Shown: piece by piece, positions 46,262 through 53,676 of the stretch | How the letters are laid out: every line of letters begins with the position of its first letter | Numbering within the stretch: position 1 is the first letter of the stretch | Assembly (NCBI GenBank): GCA_964531225.1 | Contig: CAZHDB010000007.1 | Coordinates: 1-53,676 of the forward strand | Direction: 5' to 3' | Length of the DNA: 53,676 bases | Origin: CAZHDB01 sp964531225 | GTDB taxonomy: Archaea > Thermoproteota > Thermoprotei_A > Sulfolobales > Desulfurococcaceae | Notes under the pieces: model-generated | Databases searched by the model: none | What the model was told of the DNA's origin: nothing | What the model saw: only the letters and a program-made list of their open reading frames with translations | Program-made: the position numbers and the translations under genes

Positions 46262-47371
46262 TCAAGATCTAGGTAAGGGTGCAAGTTTTAGTTTTCGTGC
46301 TCTCATCCAGTAGTCAAGGCTTCTAGCAGCTCTTAATCCAGAACCAACTGCTGGCCCGAGTTTTGTTGGGCCATTAACGACATCGCCTGCTGCAAAAACC
46401 TTTGGATTGCTTGTCTGCATATTATTGTTTACAACGATTGTATTCCACTTAGTGAGTTCTATACCTAGTTTCTCGAGTGCTTCCTTATCCTCCGGAAATA
46501 CTGGTGGGGTACTGCGTTCTCCGGTTGCAAATATTACAGTATCTGCTTCTAGTGTGAATTCAGAGCCAGGTATTGGAATAGGTCTAGGCCTACCACTCTC
46601 ATCTAGTGGGCCGAGCTTCATACGCTGGAATTTAACACCTTTAGCGACACCATTTTCAACAATAATCTCCGCTGGAGAGGCTAATTCTATAACATTTACA
46701 CCTAGTCTACGTAGTCTTTCAATTTCATATAGACCTGCAGGTGCTTGCTTAACTGTACGGCGATACACTAGGTGAGTTTCTGCACCATTTTTAAAGGCCT
46801 GTTCAGCAGCATCAATAGCTGAATATCCTCCACCAATAACTATAACTTTCTCGCCACGATGCGGAGGCTCCTTTCTAAGGCCCAGCTCATATAATCTATG
46901 CTGATATAGGTACTCTAATGCCGTATATACACCCTTAGCATCTATACCTGGTATACGAGGCATTCTTGACCTCCATGTACCAGTTGTTATAAGTACTGCA
47001 TCATATTCTTCGATAAGTTGATCTAGAGAAACAGTTTTCTCGATAAATTCATCGCCCTCTTCATGAACCGGCTTTGTACCTGAATAAACCTTTGTCCGAA
47101 GTATGAACTTTACACCAAACTTTTCCTCAAGCTCCTTAATACCGCCCATAACGGCTTCTCTAGAGATTCTCCAGGGTGGAATAGCAAATATCATTAACCC
47201 ACCAGGTAGAGGAAGTTTATCATAAACATCAACATCATATCCATGACATACTAGATATCCTGCTGCAGATAAACCTGCTGCACCAGCACCGATAATAGCG
47301 ACTTTGGCTCCTATAGATTCCGGTTTATCATGGCACATGAATGTAAATCTCATTATTTTAACCAACTTCAT
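46262..47371 (-). CDS. GltD/NfnB-like FAD-NAD(P)H oxidoreductase
   Basis: 369 residues. FAD site AIIGAGAAGLSAAGYL near residue 22, LPGGLMIFAIP, NAD(P)H site VIVIGGGYSAIDAAEQA near 190, and FAD-binding FAAGDVVNGPTKLG near the end form the small-subunit fold of glutamate synthase and of NfnB/SudA. The usual N-terminal two-cluster Fe-S domain is missing. The 4x4Fe-4S protein next door may supply it. First gene of the hydrogenase operon; ATG with GAGGTG 4 bases upstream. It most likely exchanges electrons with NAD(P)H. Confidence 0.9.
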   Translation of the reverse strand: MKLVKIMRFTFMCHDKPESIGAKVAIIGAGAAGLSAAGYLVCHGYDVDVYDKLPLPGGLMIFAIPPWRISREAVMGGIKELEEKFGVKFILRTKVYSGTKPVHEEGDEFIEKTVSLDQLIEEYDAVLITTGTWRSRMPRIPGIDAKGVYTALEYLYQHRLYELGLRKEPPHRGEKVIVIGGGYSAIDAAEQAFKNGAETHLVYRRTVKQAPAGLYEIERLRRLGVNVIELASPAEIIVENGVAKGVKFQRMKLGPLDESGRPRPIPIPGSEFTLEADTVIFATGERSTPPVFPEDKEALEKLGIELTKWNTIVVNNNMQTSNPKVFAAGDVVNGPTKLGPAVGSGLRAARSLDYWMRARKLKLAPLPRS

Positions 47372-47634
47372 GGAGCACCTCTAGTATGCTGTTATTACTC
47401 TTATAGCCGAATTAAAGTTCTTCTAGGGTAAATATTATCTGTGATGCAACCATTTTATACCTAATGGGTATAGACTAGATAAACTCTACGGTAAAGATAT
47501 ACTGTTGTATAGGTATCCCACAGAGTATATATGGTTGAAAAGGATTAGTATTCATCTAAACAAATATATGGTGTGCAAACAATGGGATTTATTCGCTGTT
47601 TACCGGGGAGTTAATAGGGATCAATGCCATTGGA
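47372..47634. other. 263-base intergenic region ahead of the hydrogenase operon
   Basis: It should contain the operon promoter (a weak AT-rich box, AACTTTAATT on the - strand near 47413-47422) and the 3' end of the mgtE transcript. A near-perfect C box (GTGATGC near 47442) has no matching D boxes. I see no gene. Confidence 0.4.
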
Positions 47635-49035
47635 TCAAGAAGTTATTAGGCCATGAAGTAGAAGGCTGGCTATTGTAAAGTATATAGTAAGCCCAGCAAT
47701 ATCTGATACCGTAGTTATTAGAGGAGCCGATATAATGGCGGGATCAACTTTAATGAGCATAGCTATAAATGGGAGTAAAGCACCCATGAGACTAGCTACA
47801 ATAACTATGAATAGAAGAGCTAATGCTACAATCAAGGCTATAAGTACTTTACGAGAAGTCATTAATGAAACTAAGAAAGCAACTGGCGCAACTGTAAGAG
47901 CAAGAAGTGCTGATGAGAGAAGTTCCTTACCAAGTATTCTTAGGAAATCATATGGATGAGCTTCACCAGTAGCAAGACTTCGAATAACAAGTGTAGCAGC
48001 TTGCGAACCGACATTACCTCCAGTATCTATTAATAATGGTATAAAGAAGCTGAGAGCTACAAGTCCTGATATAACGTGTTCAAAGCTACTAATAACGTAT
48101 ACGGTTATAGATTGTAAAAGATACAGTACTATGAGCCATGTAGCACGTCGTCGAACAAGCTCAGTAACGCGGGCTGTAAGATAACTACCTCGTACGACCT
48201 CGCTAATACCACCAAACTTCAATATGTCTTCAGTAGACTCTGCAACAATAACATCTATAATATCATCAACGGTTATAACACCCAATAACCTACCATTCTC
48301 ATCTATCACAGGTATTTCAGTAAGATCATATTTAACAACTAGTCTAGCAGCTTCCTCCCGATCAGCCAATACATGGACTTTTGCAGGAACAGGCTGAACT
48401 ATGTCTTTTAATAACTTGTCTCTTGGAGAAGCCATAAGTTTCTTTAGATCTATCCATCCAATAAGCTTACCATCGCTTTCAACAACGTACACGTATTCAA
48501 GTCTATCATATAGTCCGAGCTGATACTTAACAAGATATTTTTCAAGAGCTTTAGAAACTATTTCATTAGCAGAAAACACTGGAATGCGCGTAGTCATTAC
48601 ACCACCTGCGCTTTCAGGCGGATATTTAAGTATCTCCGCAACTTCCTCAACCTTCCATGGCGGTAGCAAAGCTATTATTTGTCTCCTAATTCTAACAGGT
48701 AGTTTCTCGAGAATATCCGCTATAACATCAGGTTGCATCTCAGCTATTGCTCTAGCTACCTTAGAAACCCCCTTGATCATAACAACTTCATACAGTAGGT
48801 CCTCAGATAATCGGGGAAGAATTTCTACGTAATAGTTTCCAGGGATAATGCCGATTAGTTTTCTCCTATAATTACTGTCTAGTCTCTCGAGAACATCAAC
48901 TAGATCATATGGTTTCAGCCCTAGAACATACTTTCTAAGATCATCCATTCTATGACTACTAATTAATTCCTCGATGTTTTCAACTATTTCTTCAATGCCT
49001 CCTTTTATTTCTACTTCTTCACTATTAATTCCCAT
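47635..49035 (-). CDS. mgtE: MgtE-type magnesium transporter
   Basis: 466 residues. An N-terminal helical MgtE_N superhelix (residues about 25-150), a CBS pair (ITVDDIIDVI at the end) and a C-terminal five-helix channel with DTGGNVGSQAATLVIRSLA, the conserved pore segment, occur in the normal order. It admits Mg2+ and is gated by cytoplasmic Mg2+ binding to the CBS and N domains. ATG with GGGCGA upstream. Monocistronic by spacing. Confidence 0.95.
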   Translation of the reverse strand: MGINSEEVEIKGGIEEIVENIEELISSHRMDDLRKYVLGLKPYDLVDVLERLDSNYRRKLIGIIPGNYYVEILPRLSEDLLYEVVMIKGVSKVARAIAEMQPDVIADILEKLPVRIRRQIIALLPPWKVEEVAEILKYPPESAGGVMTTRIPVFSANEIVSKALEKYLVKYQLGLYDRLEYVYVVESDGKLIGWIDLKKLMASPRDKLLKDIVQPVPAKVHVLADREEAARLVVKYDLTEIPVIDENGRLLGVITVDDIIDVIVAESTEDILKFGGISEVVRGSYLTARVTELVRRRATWLIVLYLLQSITVYVISSFEHVISGLVALSFFIPLLIDTGGNVGSQAATLVIRSLATGEAHPYDFLRILGKELLSSALLALTVAPVAFLVSLMTSRKVLIALIVALALLFIVIVASLMGALLPFIAMLIKVDPAIISAPLITTVSDIAGLTIYFTIASLLLHGLITS

Positions 49036-49207
49036 TATGATCGCCCTCAGAAGACTAAACTACATAAAAGGAATTATTGATCATAATTAAAATATTATTA
49101 GCTTAAGTAGTAGGGATATAAATAGGTTAGCTTATAGGGAGAAACCTTATTATAAAAACAGTTTTACATGGATATAATATAATTTCTTGACCCGCACTAT
49201 TTTAGCT

Positions 49208-49459
49208 CTACTTTTTAATCTTAGACTCTACAACAACCATTGTAGACGTAGTCCTTATCTCAGGTAATTTTCTAATCTTATTTGTGATTACCTCTCTTAT
49301 TCTCTCTAGACTTTCAGCCTCGATAACTGCTACTACATCGTATATACCATATATTACATAAACTTCCGTAACCTCAGGAATTTGGAAGAGCTCCTCCATA
49401 ACTCTACTTTCAGCACCAATATCTGTCTGAATTAATACAATTGCCTTAGCTTTAGCCAT
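49208..49459 (-). CDS. Stand-alone Lrp/AsnC ligand-binding (RAM) domain
   Basis: 83 residues. The whole protein is the alpha/beta RAM fold (VLIQTDIGAESRVMEEL, EVYVIYGIYDVVAVIEA, RTTSTMVVVESK) with no DNA-binding helix-turn-helix. Such proteins form dimers or octamers that bind amino acids, and may pair with full-length Lrp regulators. ATG with GGGAGGT upstream. Confidence 0.9.
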   Translation of the reverse strand: MAKAKAIVLIQTDIGAESRVMEELFQIPEVTEVYVIYGIYDVVAVIEAESLERIREVITNKIRKLPEIRTTSTMVVVESKIKK

Positions 49460-49575
49460 TCTAAAATACCTCCCATTAAGCCTCTCTATGAATAACTATA
49501 TAGGCGTAAATAATTAAGGTTTTCCTCGGCTGATACAGAAATCCAGGTGAGAGTAAAGAATAAACTGTGATAGAA

Positions 49576-50076
49576 ATGAATGTAAGAATATATGTAGTGC
49601 ACTATGAGGAAGATGATCCTCGAAAAAATACAGCCTTAAAAATGGCTAGAAAAGGTTACGCCATAATAACGAGAAGAATACCTCGTAAAGCCATAGTTCT
49701 AGATCCCTATGCTAGAGACTATCTTGGACCCTGGGATAGAATCTTTATTGAGAAGTTTGGCTTAGTGGTTGTAGATGCTTCATGGAAGAAGCTAACGCCA
49801 AATTATTTTAAAAAAATACCTGGATTACATAGAAAGCTTCCTTACCTAATAGCTGGTAATCCAATAAACTATGGGAAACCATATATGTTAAGCAGTATCG
49901 AGGCCGTAGTTGCTGCACTATATATTACAGGATTTAAAGATGATGCTATTCAATTAAAGGGACTATATAAATGGTTAAACACATTTTTAACACTAAACCA
50001 AGAACCTCTAGAGGAATATAGCAAGGTAAGAAGTAGAGAGGAATATATTAGGGTCATGGAATCATATATTCCATAA
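49576..50076 (+). CDS. tsr3: Tsr3-type rRNA aminocarboxypropyltransferase
   Basis: 166 residues from the ATG at 49576 (MNVRIYVVHYEEDDPRKNT); a GTG at 49567 adds three. LDPYARDYLGPWDR, VVVDASWKK, LPYLIAGNPINYGKP, LSSIEAVVAALYI follow in family order. The enzyme transfers the acp group from SAM to a hypermodified U in small-subunit rRNA. The ATG fits the conserved N terminus better than GTG. Confidence 0.93.
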   Translation: MNVRIYVVHYEEDDPRKNTALKMARKGYAIITRRIPRKAIVLDPYARDYLGPWDRIFIEKFGLVVVDASWKKLTPNYFKKIPGLHRKLPYLIAGNPINYGKPYMLSSIEAVVAALYITGFKDDAIQLKGLYKWLNTFLTLNQEPLEEYSKVRSREEYIRVMESYIP

Positions 50077-50112
50077 GCTTTCAAGTACTTCCATAATCTA
50101 AGGGAATAATCT

Positions 50113-53100
50113 ATGATTTCCTACAAAGTTAGTACTATATGCCTAATAATAACCTTGATCATAATTCCATTTATTCCTATAACATTTACTGAAAGAGCAT
50201 ACGTTCAGGAAGAACCTATAGCTAAGCCTAATAATTACTTATATCCCATTTCAAGTAAAGACTTAGGACTAAACAAAGTAAGTGAGTTAAGAGTTGTAGA
50301 AGATTATGATAATGACGGGCTTCCTGATGCTATTATAGTTAATATTACGCATCTAACGGTATATTATTCATCAACTAATCCGATCATAGTATTTACTGGT
50401 CTACCCCCATTATACATAGATAGTTTATCTCACTTCTATGTTTTAGATAACCTATTATTCTTAATTACAAGCTATTCTAACGATCTTAGATTAACCATAG
50501 TCGATCTCGCCAATAGATCCGTGGTCTTAAACACTATTATAGACCGAGCTTTCATAAGTTTAGGAGTTCACGGCTTTTTGAAAGAAAATAATAGCTATAC
50601 CATATACATTAGGATATTTGATCCATTTAGATTTAAAGAAGGGATCTTACCCATAAAATTCATTAGTAATGTTCTTAACGAATCCTATGTACTAATAGGG
50701 GATCCTTATTATCCTGAGGAAATAGAGCTTACCTATAATGTTATTAATGGATTTAGTAGAAACTCTTCAATAATTACTACCTATAACCTGAATGTACCAA
50801 TTAATATCTTTTACAGCAATAATGAGGGTTTTATTGTTTCGTCAACTAACTGGAGTATGTATTTTAATGAAGAATATATCTCTATGTTTGCATATGACAC
50901 CTACCTTCTAATAATCTCAAAATCATACAATAAGTATTATTTGAGGATAATAGATCCTTTAAATGGAACTATAGTATATTCTAAATATGTTCCACTTGTT
51001 ATTGAAAACTATGCTTTTATTGATTACCGTGTGCTACGAAACAGGTTATCGATACTATATAAGGATTTCAATTCGTACAGAATATATTATTATACACTTC
51101 CAGATCTAGTATTCCTGGGATGTATAGAATTTCAAAGTAGTATTACACCATTAGCTCCATTAAGGGATATCGATGGAGATGGCTTACAGGAATACCTTAT
51201 TGTTAATAAGGATTACTTAGGAATGATCTATACAAACAATATAACCACTGAAATGATCAAATGGATCCCATCAACATACGTATTTGACTGGAAGGGTATC
51301 TACGTATATGGCAATCAAACGTATATGTATATTACCATGGACTACATGGACAAGGGAACTTTGTTCCTACTAAAACTTGATATGGAAAAGAATCTGGACA
51401 ATACACCGCCGAATATAATAATTAATTCACCGGTTGAAACCATATTAGAATCTCCAATATCTATAAACGCTACTGTATTTGATGATAGACCGATCTATAG
51501 CCTGGAGATTTCTATATCAGATTATCTAGGAAATATTTTATTCAATGAAAGAATTTACAATAATACTCATATAATTTACACAATTGATCTAGAGCCAGGC
51601 CGCTATACATTGAATATTTCAGCAATAAATATTGATGGCCTACGTAACTATACCATACATGTTTTTGCTGTTGTTGAGAAAGAGAATCCGCCTCCCGAGC
51701 CACTTATTATTGTTACTAAGCCTAGAAACTGGTCAGTTATATCATGGGAAAATCTTAATTTATCCTTGGCAGTTATTTACCCGGAACCTATAGATCTCTA
51801 TGTATATATTAACAATACCTATGTTACTTTATTACATGGAAACGGATCTCTATCTATAGATATAGATCTATCGAATATGTTGGATGGAATATATGAGTTA
51901 ATCATTAATACAAGTAATGCCAGTGTAAAATTGTATATAATTAAGGATGTATTTCCACCATTACTAAATATCATAGATCCACTTAATGGAACTATTATTG
52001 AGCACAGATTCAATCTCACATTTAATGTATCGGATATCTTTTTGAAGGAGGTACATGTATATATTGATGGCATAAGATTGTTCTACGTAAGAGATCCTGT
52101 TGAAAGATTCTTTTCAATAAATATCAATCCATGGACTTACGGATCCGGAAGACATGTATTAACCATTATTGCCTCAGATCTAGGTGAGCACTTAGTTTCA
52201 AAGAATATATCATTATATTTCAATGTATCAGTAAAGAACATCTATATACATGTTTCAATTAATACGACTAATGCCTCTTATGTCCAGGGAATATTACAGA
52301 TAAATATTACATGTAACCAGGATCTAGTAGGTATTATTAGGCTTACTAATATACCTAGCGAAGAAACTTATGTAGCCGGACAGTGGAGCGGTAATATATC
52401 CTATTTACTAAATACTTCGTTATATCCCGATGGAACCTACAAATTGTCAATTGATACAATGCTACCCAATGGTTCCTACACTAGTACATGGTATACAATA
52501 ATACATATAGATAATAATGATCCAAAAATAACTATACAGATCCCATGGGATATTAGTGTATACGGATATTTTGTGCCAGTCGACTATCTAGTAGAATATA
52601 GAAGATATTATGGAATATCAAATGTATTAATAACCGTATATGAGCCTTTCTTAAAAGAGATTAAAGTAAGTATTAATAATCAGTGGTATAATATCACGGA
52701 ACTAGCCACTAGTTCGCAGAATTACAGCAATGGATTTCAAGCATTACTCATTATACCCGTACCTAATCCAGGGAATAACAATATAACATTCTACGTAATT
52801 GATGCACTTGGTCATTATTCTTTAGCTACAATAACTCTATACCTGGACCTCGAGCCTCCAATAGTATCCGGGGTTAGAGACATTATTTACAGTAAAACGT
52901 GTAGTATAAACTTAACAATAGATGCATATGATCTTAGTGGTATTAATGAAACATATCTTGTAATTAATGGATCAAGATATCCACTTAATTTAAATCATAC
53001 AATGGTATTAAATCTCGATAATGGGATCTGGAATGGATACATTATTGTGAAAGACATAGTCGGCAATGTATATAATAAGTCTATTACCTTGATTATTGAC

Positions 53101-53541
53101 AACGAGGCCCCATTTATAGAAATGACTTACTCCTTATCTAATACAAGCAATGGCTACGAATTAGATCTAACTGTACATGTGGGAGACAACATATCTGGCT
53201 TGGATAAAATATACATTTTCATTAATGGTGAAAAGGTTCTTGAAAGAGAGTATAGTGGTGAAAAAGATGATGTCTTATCACTTAGAAAGATCCTGAGACA
53301 AGGACAAGATCTTATGATCTTTGCCGAGGCCTATGATAATCTAGGCAATAAGGGTAATTATACGTATTTTATAGAATTAGGATTAACCCCCGAGAAGTCA
53401 AACACTTCACTAAGCACGTTACCAATGGGATCTGAAGTCTTTACTTCTTCAATAACTATTATAACTCTAATAGTTTCTGCTTTAGCCATATTAGTGATCA
53501 TATACTGGATAACCAAAATAAGAAAAACCAGACAACAATAA
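50113..53541 (+). CDS. Large secreted, membrane-anchored surface protein
   Basis: 1142 residues. A hydrophobic signal or anchor (STICLIITLIIIPFIPI) spans residues 7-23, a C-terminal membrane helix (ITLIVSALAILVIIYWI) lies near 1115-1131, and a short basic tail follows. Residues 45-420 look like a beta-propeller with FG-GAP-type calcium loops (DYDNDGLPD at 64-72; DIDGDG at 352-357). From about 435 come at least five Ig-like repeats, each opening with a PP or EPP step. Many N-x-S/T sites suggest heavy N-glycosylation. It is probably a cell-envelope or adhesion protein; no catalytic motif is visible. Confidence 0.8.
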   Translation: MISYKVSTICLIITLIIIPFIPITFTERAYVQEEPIAKPNNYLYPISSKDLGLNKVSELRVVEDYDNDGLPDAIIVNITHLTVYYSSTNPIIVFTGLPPLYIDSLSHFYVLDNLLFLITSYSNDLRLTIVDLANRSVVLNTIIDRAFISLGVHGFLKENNSYTIYIRIFDPFRFKEGILPIKFISNVLNESYVLIGDPYYPEEIELTYNVINGFSRNSSIITTYNLNVPINIFYSNNEGFIVSSTNWSMYFNEEYISMFAYDTYLLIISKSYNKYYLRIIDPLNGTIVYSKYVPLVIENYAFIDYRVLRNRLSILYKDFNSYRIYYYTLPDLVFLGCIEFQSSITPLAPLRDIDGDGLQEYLIVNKDYLGMIYTNNITTEMIKWIPSTYVFDWKGIYVYGNQTYMYITMDYMDKGTLFLLKLDMEKNLDNTPPNIIINSPVETILESPISINATVFDDRPIYSLEISISDYLGNILFNERIYNNTHIIYTIDLEPGRYTLNISAINIDGLRNYTIHVFAVVEKENPPPEPLIIVTKPRNWSVISWENLNLSLAVIYPEPIDLYVYINNTYVTLLHGNGSLSIDIDLSNMLDGIYELIINTSNASVKLYIIKDVFPPLLNIIDPLNGTIIEHRFNLTFNVSDIFLKEVHVYIDGIRLFYVRDPVERFFSININPWTYGSGRHVLTIIASDLGEHLVSKNISLYFNVSVKNIYIHVSINTTNASYVQGILQINITCNQDLVGIIRLTNIPSEETYVAGQWSGNISYLLNTSLYPDGTYKLSIDTMLPNGSYTSTWYTIIHIDNNDPKITIQIPWDISVYGYFVPVDYLVEYRRYYGISNVLITVYEPFLKEIKVSINNQWYNITELATSSQNYSNGFQALLIIPVPNPGNNNITFYVIDALGHYSLATITLYLDLEPPIVSGVRDIIYSKTCSINLTIDAYDLSGINETYLVINGSRYPLNLNHTMVLNLDNGIWNGYIIVKDIVGNVYNKSITLIIDNEAPFIEMTYSLSNTSNGYELDLTVHVGDNISGLDKIYIFINGEKVLEREYSGEKDDVLSLRKILRQGQDLMIFAEAYDNLGNKGNYTYFIELGLTPEKSNTSLSTLPMGSEVFTSSITIITLIVSALAILVIIYWITKIRKTRQQ

Positions 53542-53550
53542 TTAAAATAA

Positions 53551-53676
53551 GGGGAGCAGCCCCGCCAACCACTAACGGGCCCCTCCGAGGGGCCTGAGGA
53601 AACACCACACACCCCACGGCCCCACGGCCCCGAAAGGGGCACGGCGAGTAGCCGTGGCAACGGCACAGAAACGACA
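53551..53676 (+). ncRNA. rnpB: RNase P RNA, 5' part (cut by window edge)
   Basis: A GC-rich island in an AT-rich genome. A P3-like hairpin (GGCCCCT-CCG-AGGGGCC, 53579-53595) is followed by GAGGAAA (53598-53604), the conserved CR-I of RNase P RNA. An arm CCACGGC...GCCGTGG (about 53615-53657) encloses a GAAA-capped stem, and ACAGAAA (53666-53672) is the conserved CR-II/III element. The ribozyme matures tRNA 5' ends. The 5' end is uncertain: a TTAAAAT box near 53543 could start RNA near 53570. The 3' half lies outside. Confidence 0.8.

Noticed and set aside
47435..47450. A second box C/D sRNA suggested by GTGATGC
   Set aside because: No D, D' or C' boxes at suitable distances.
53358..53666. 102-residue - strand frame across the window end
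   Set aside because: It covers the RNase P RNA island and the 3' end of the surface-protein gene; its Pro/Gly/Arg-rich sequence is what a GC-rich RNA gives when translated.

Overview
The window looks like chromosomal DNA of an AT-rich, hyperthermophilic Thermoproteota archaeon, most likely of the Desulfurococcales and close to Staphylothermus. The name is inference from gene content. The markers are reverse gyrase, glycerol-1-phosphate dehydrogenase (ether lipids), TFB, RpoP, LSm, a CDC48/VAT ATPase, two proteasome beta subunits, FttA, TmcA, EndA, three tRNA genes that each carry an intron after position 37, and many TTG/GTG starts. No phage, IS element or CRISPR array is intact. Gene density is very high and many neighbours overlap.

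Layout. 1-6650: the tail of homoserine dehydrogenase, then a leftward group of reverse gyrase, an active-site-less nitrilase homologue, a hypothetical protein and a methyltransferase. 6787-13264: two KaiC-like ATPases flank CDC48 and TmcA. 13287-14726: a TATA box, a box C/D sRNA, a UbiX-like gene, a decayed-looking stretch and a Cys-rich protein. 14849-20509: EndA, a PhoU-like protein, a radical SAM enzyme, two hypotheticals and glycyl-tRNA synthetase. 20624-28118: agmatinase, RpoP, aIF1/SUI1, TFB, tRNA-Gln, a PP-loop enzyme, tRNA-Arg, endonuclease V, a proteasome beta, a TFB-like paralogue and a Nog1-like GTPase. 28090-36467: RtcA, NadM, a SAM-hydrolase-family protein and FttA as an apparent operon, then the active-type proteasome beta, EgsA, FKBP, a PUA protein, LSm and L37e. 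36468-37099 is a gene desert before tRNA-Ala. 37143-47371: a GT-C membrane protein and a ten-gene group 4 [NiFe] hydrogenase operon. 47635 to the end: MgtE, a stand-alone Lrp/AsnC sensor domain, Tsr3, a 1142-residue surface protein and the first part of RNase P RNA.

The genes join up in several ways. RNase P RNA, EndA, three intron-bearing tRNAs, TmcA and the C/D sRNA all concern RNA maturation. TFB, a degenerate TFB-like protein, RpoP and the termination nuclease FttA concern transcription. The hydrogenase operon combines HycE/HycG/HycF-type subunits, an HycD-type anchor and two NuoL/M/N-type pumps with a four-cluster ferredoxin and a GltD-type flavoprotein. It contains neither a formate dehydrogenase nor an Mrp antiporter module. 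This suggests an ion-pumping complex fed by NAD(P)H or ferredoxin.

Genes not covered by ordinary long-ORF calling that I add from the sequence: rpoP (47 codons), the box C/D sRNA, three tRNAs and partial RNase P RNA.
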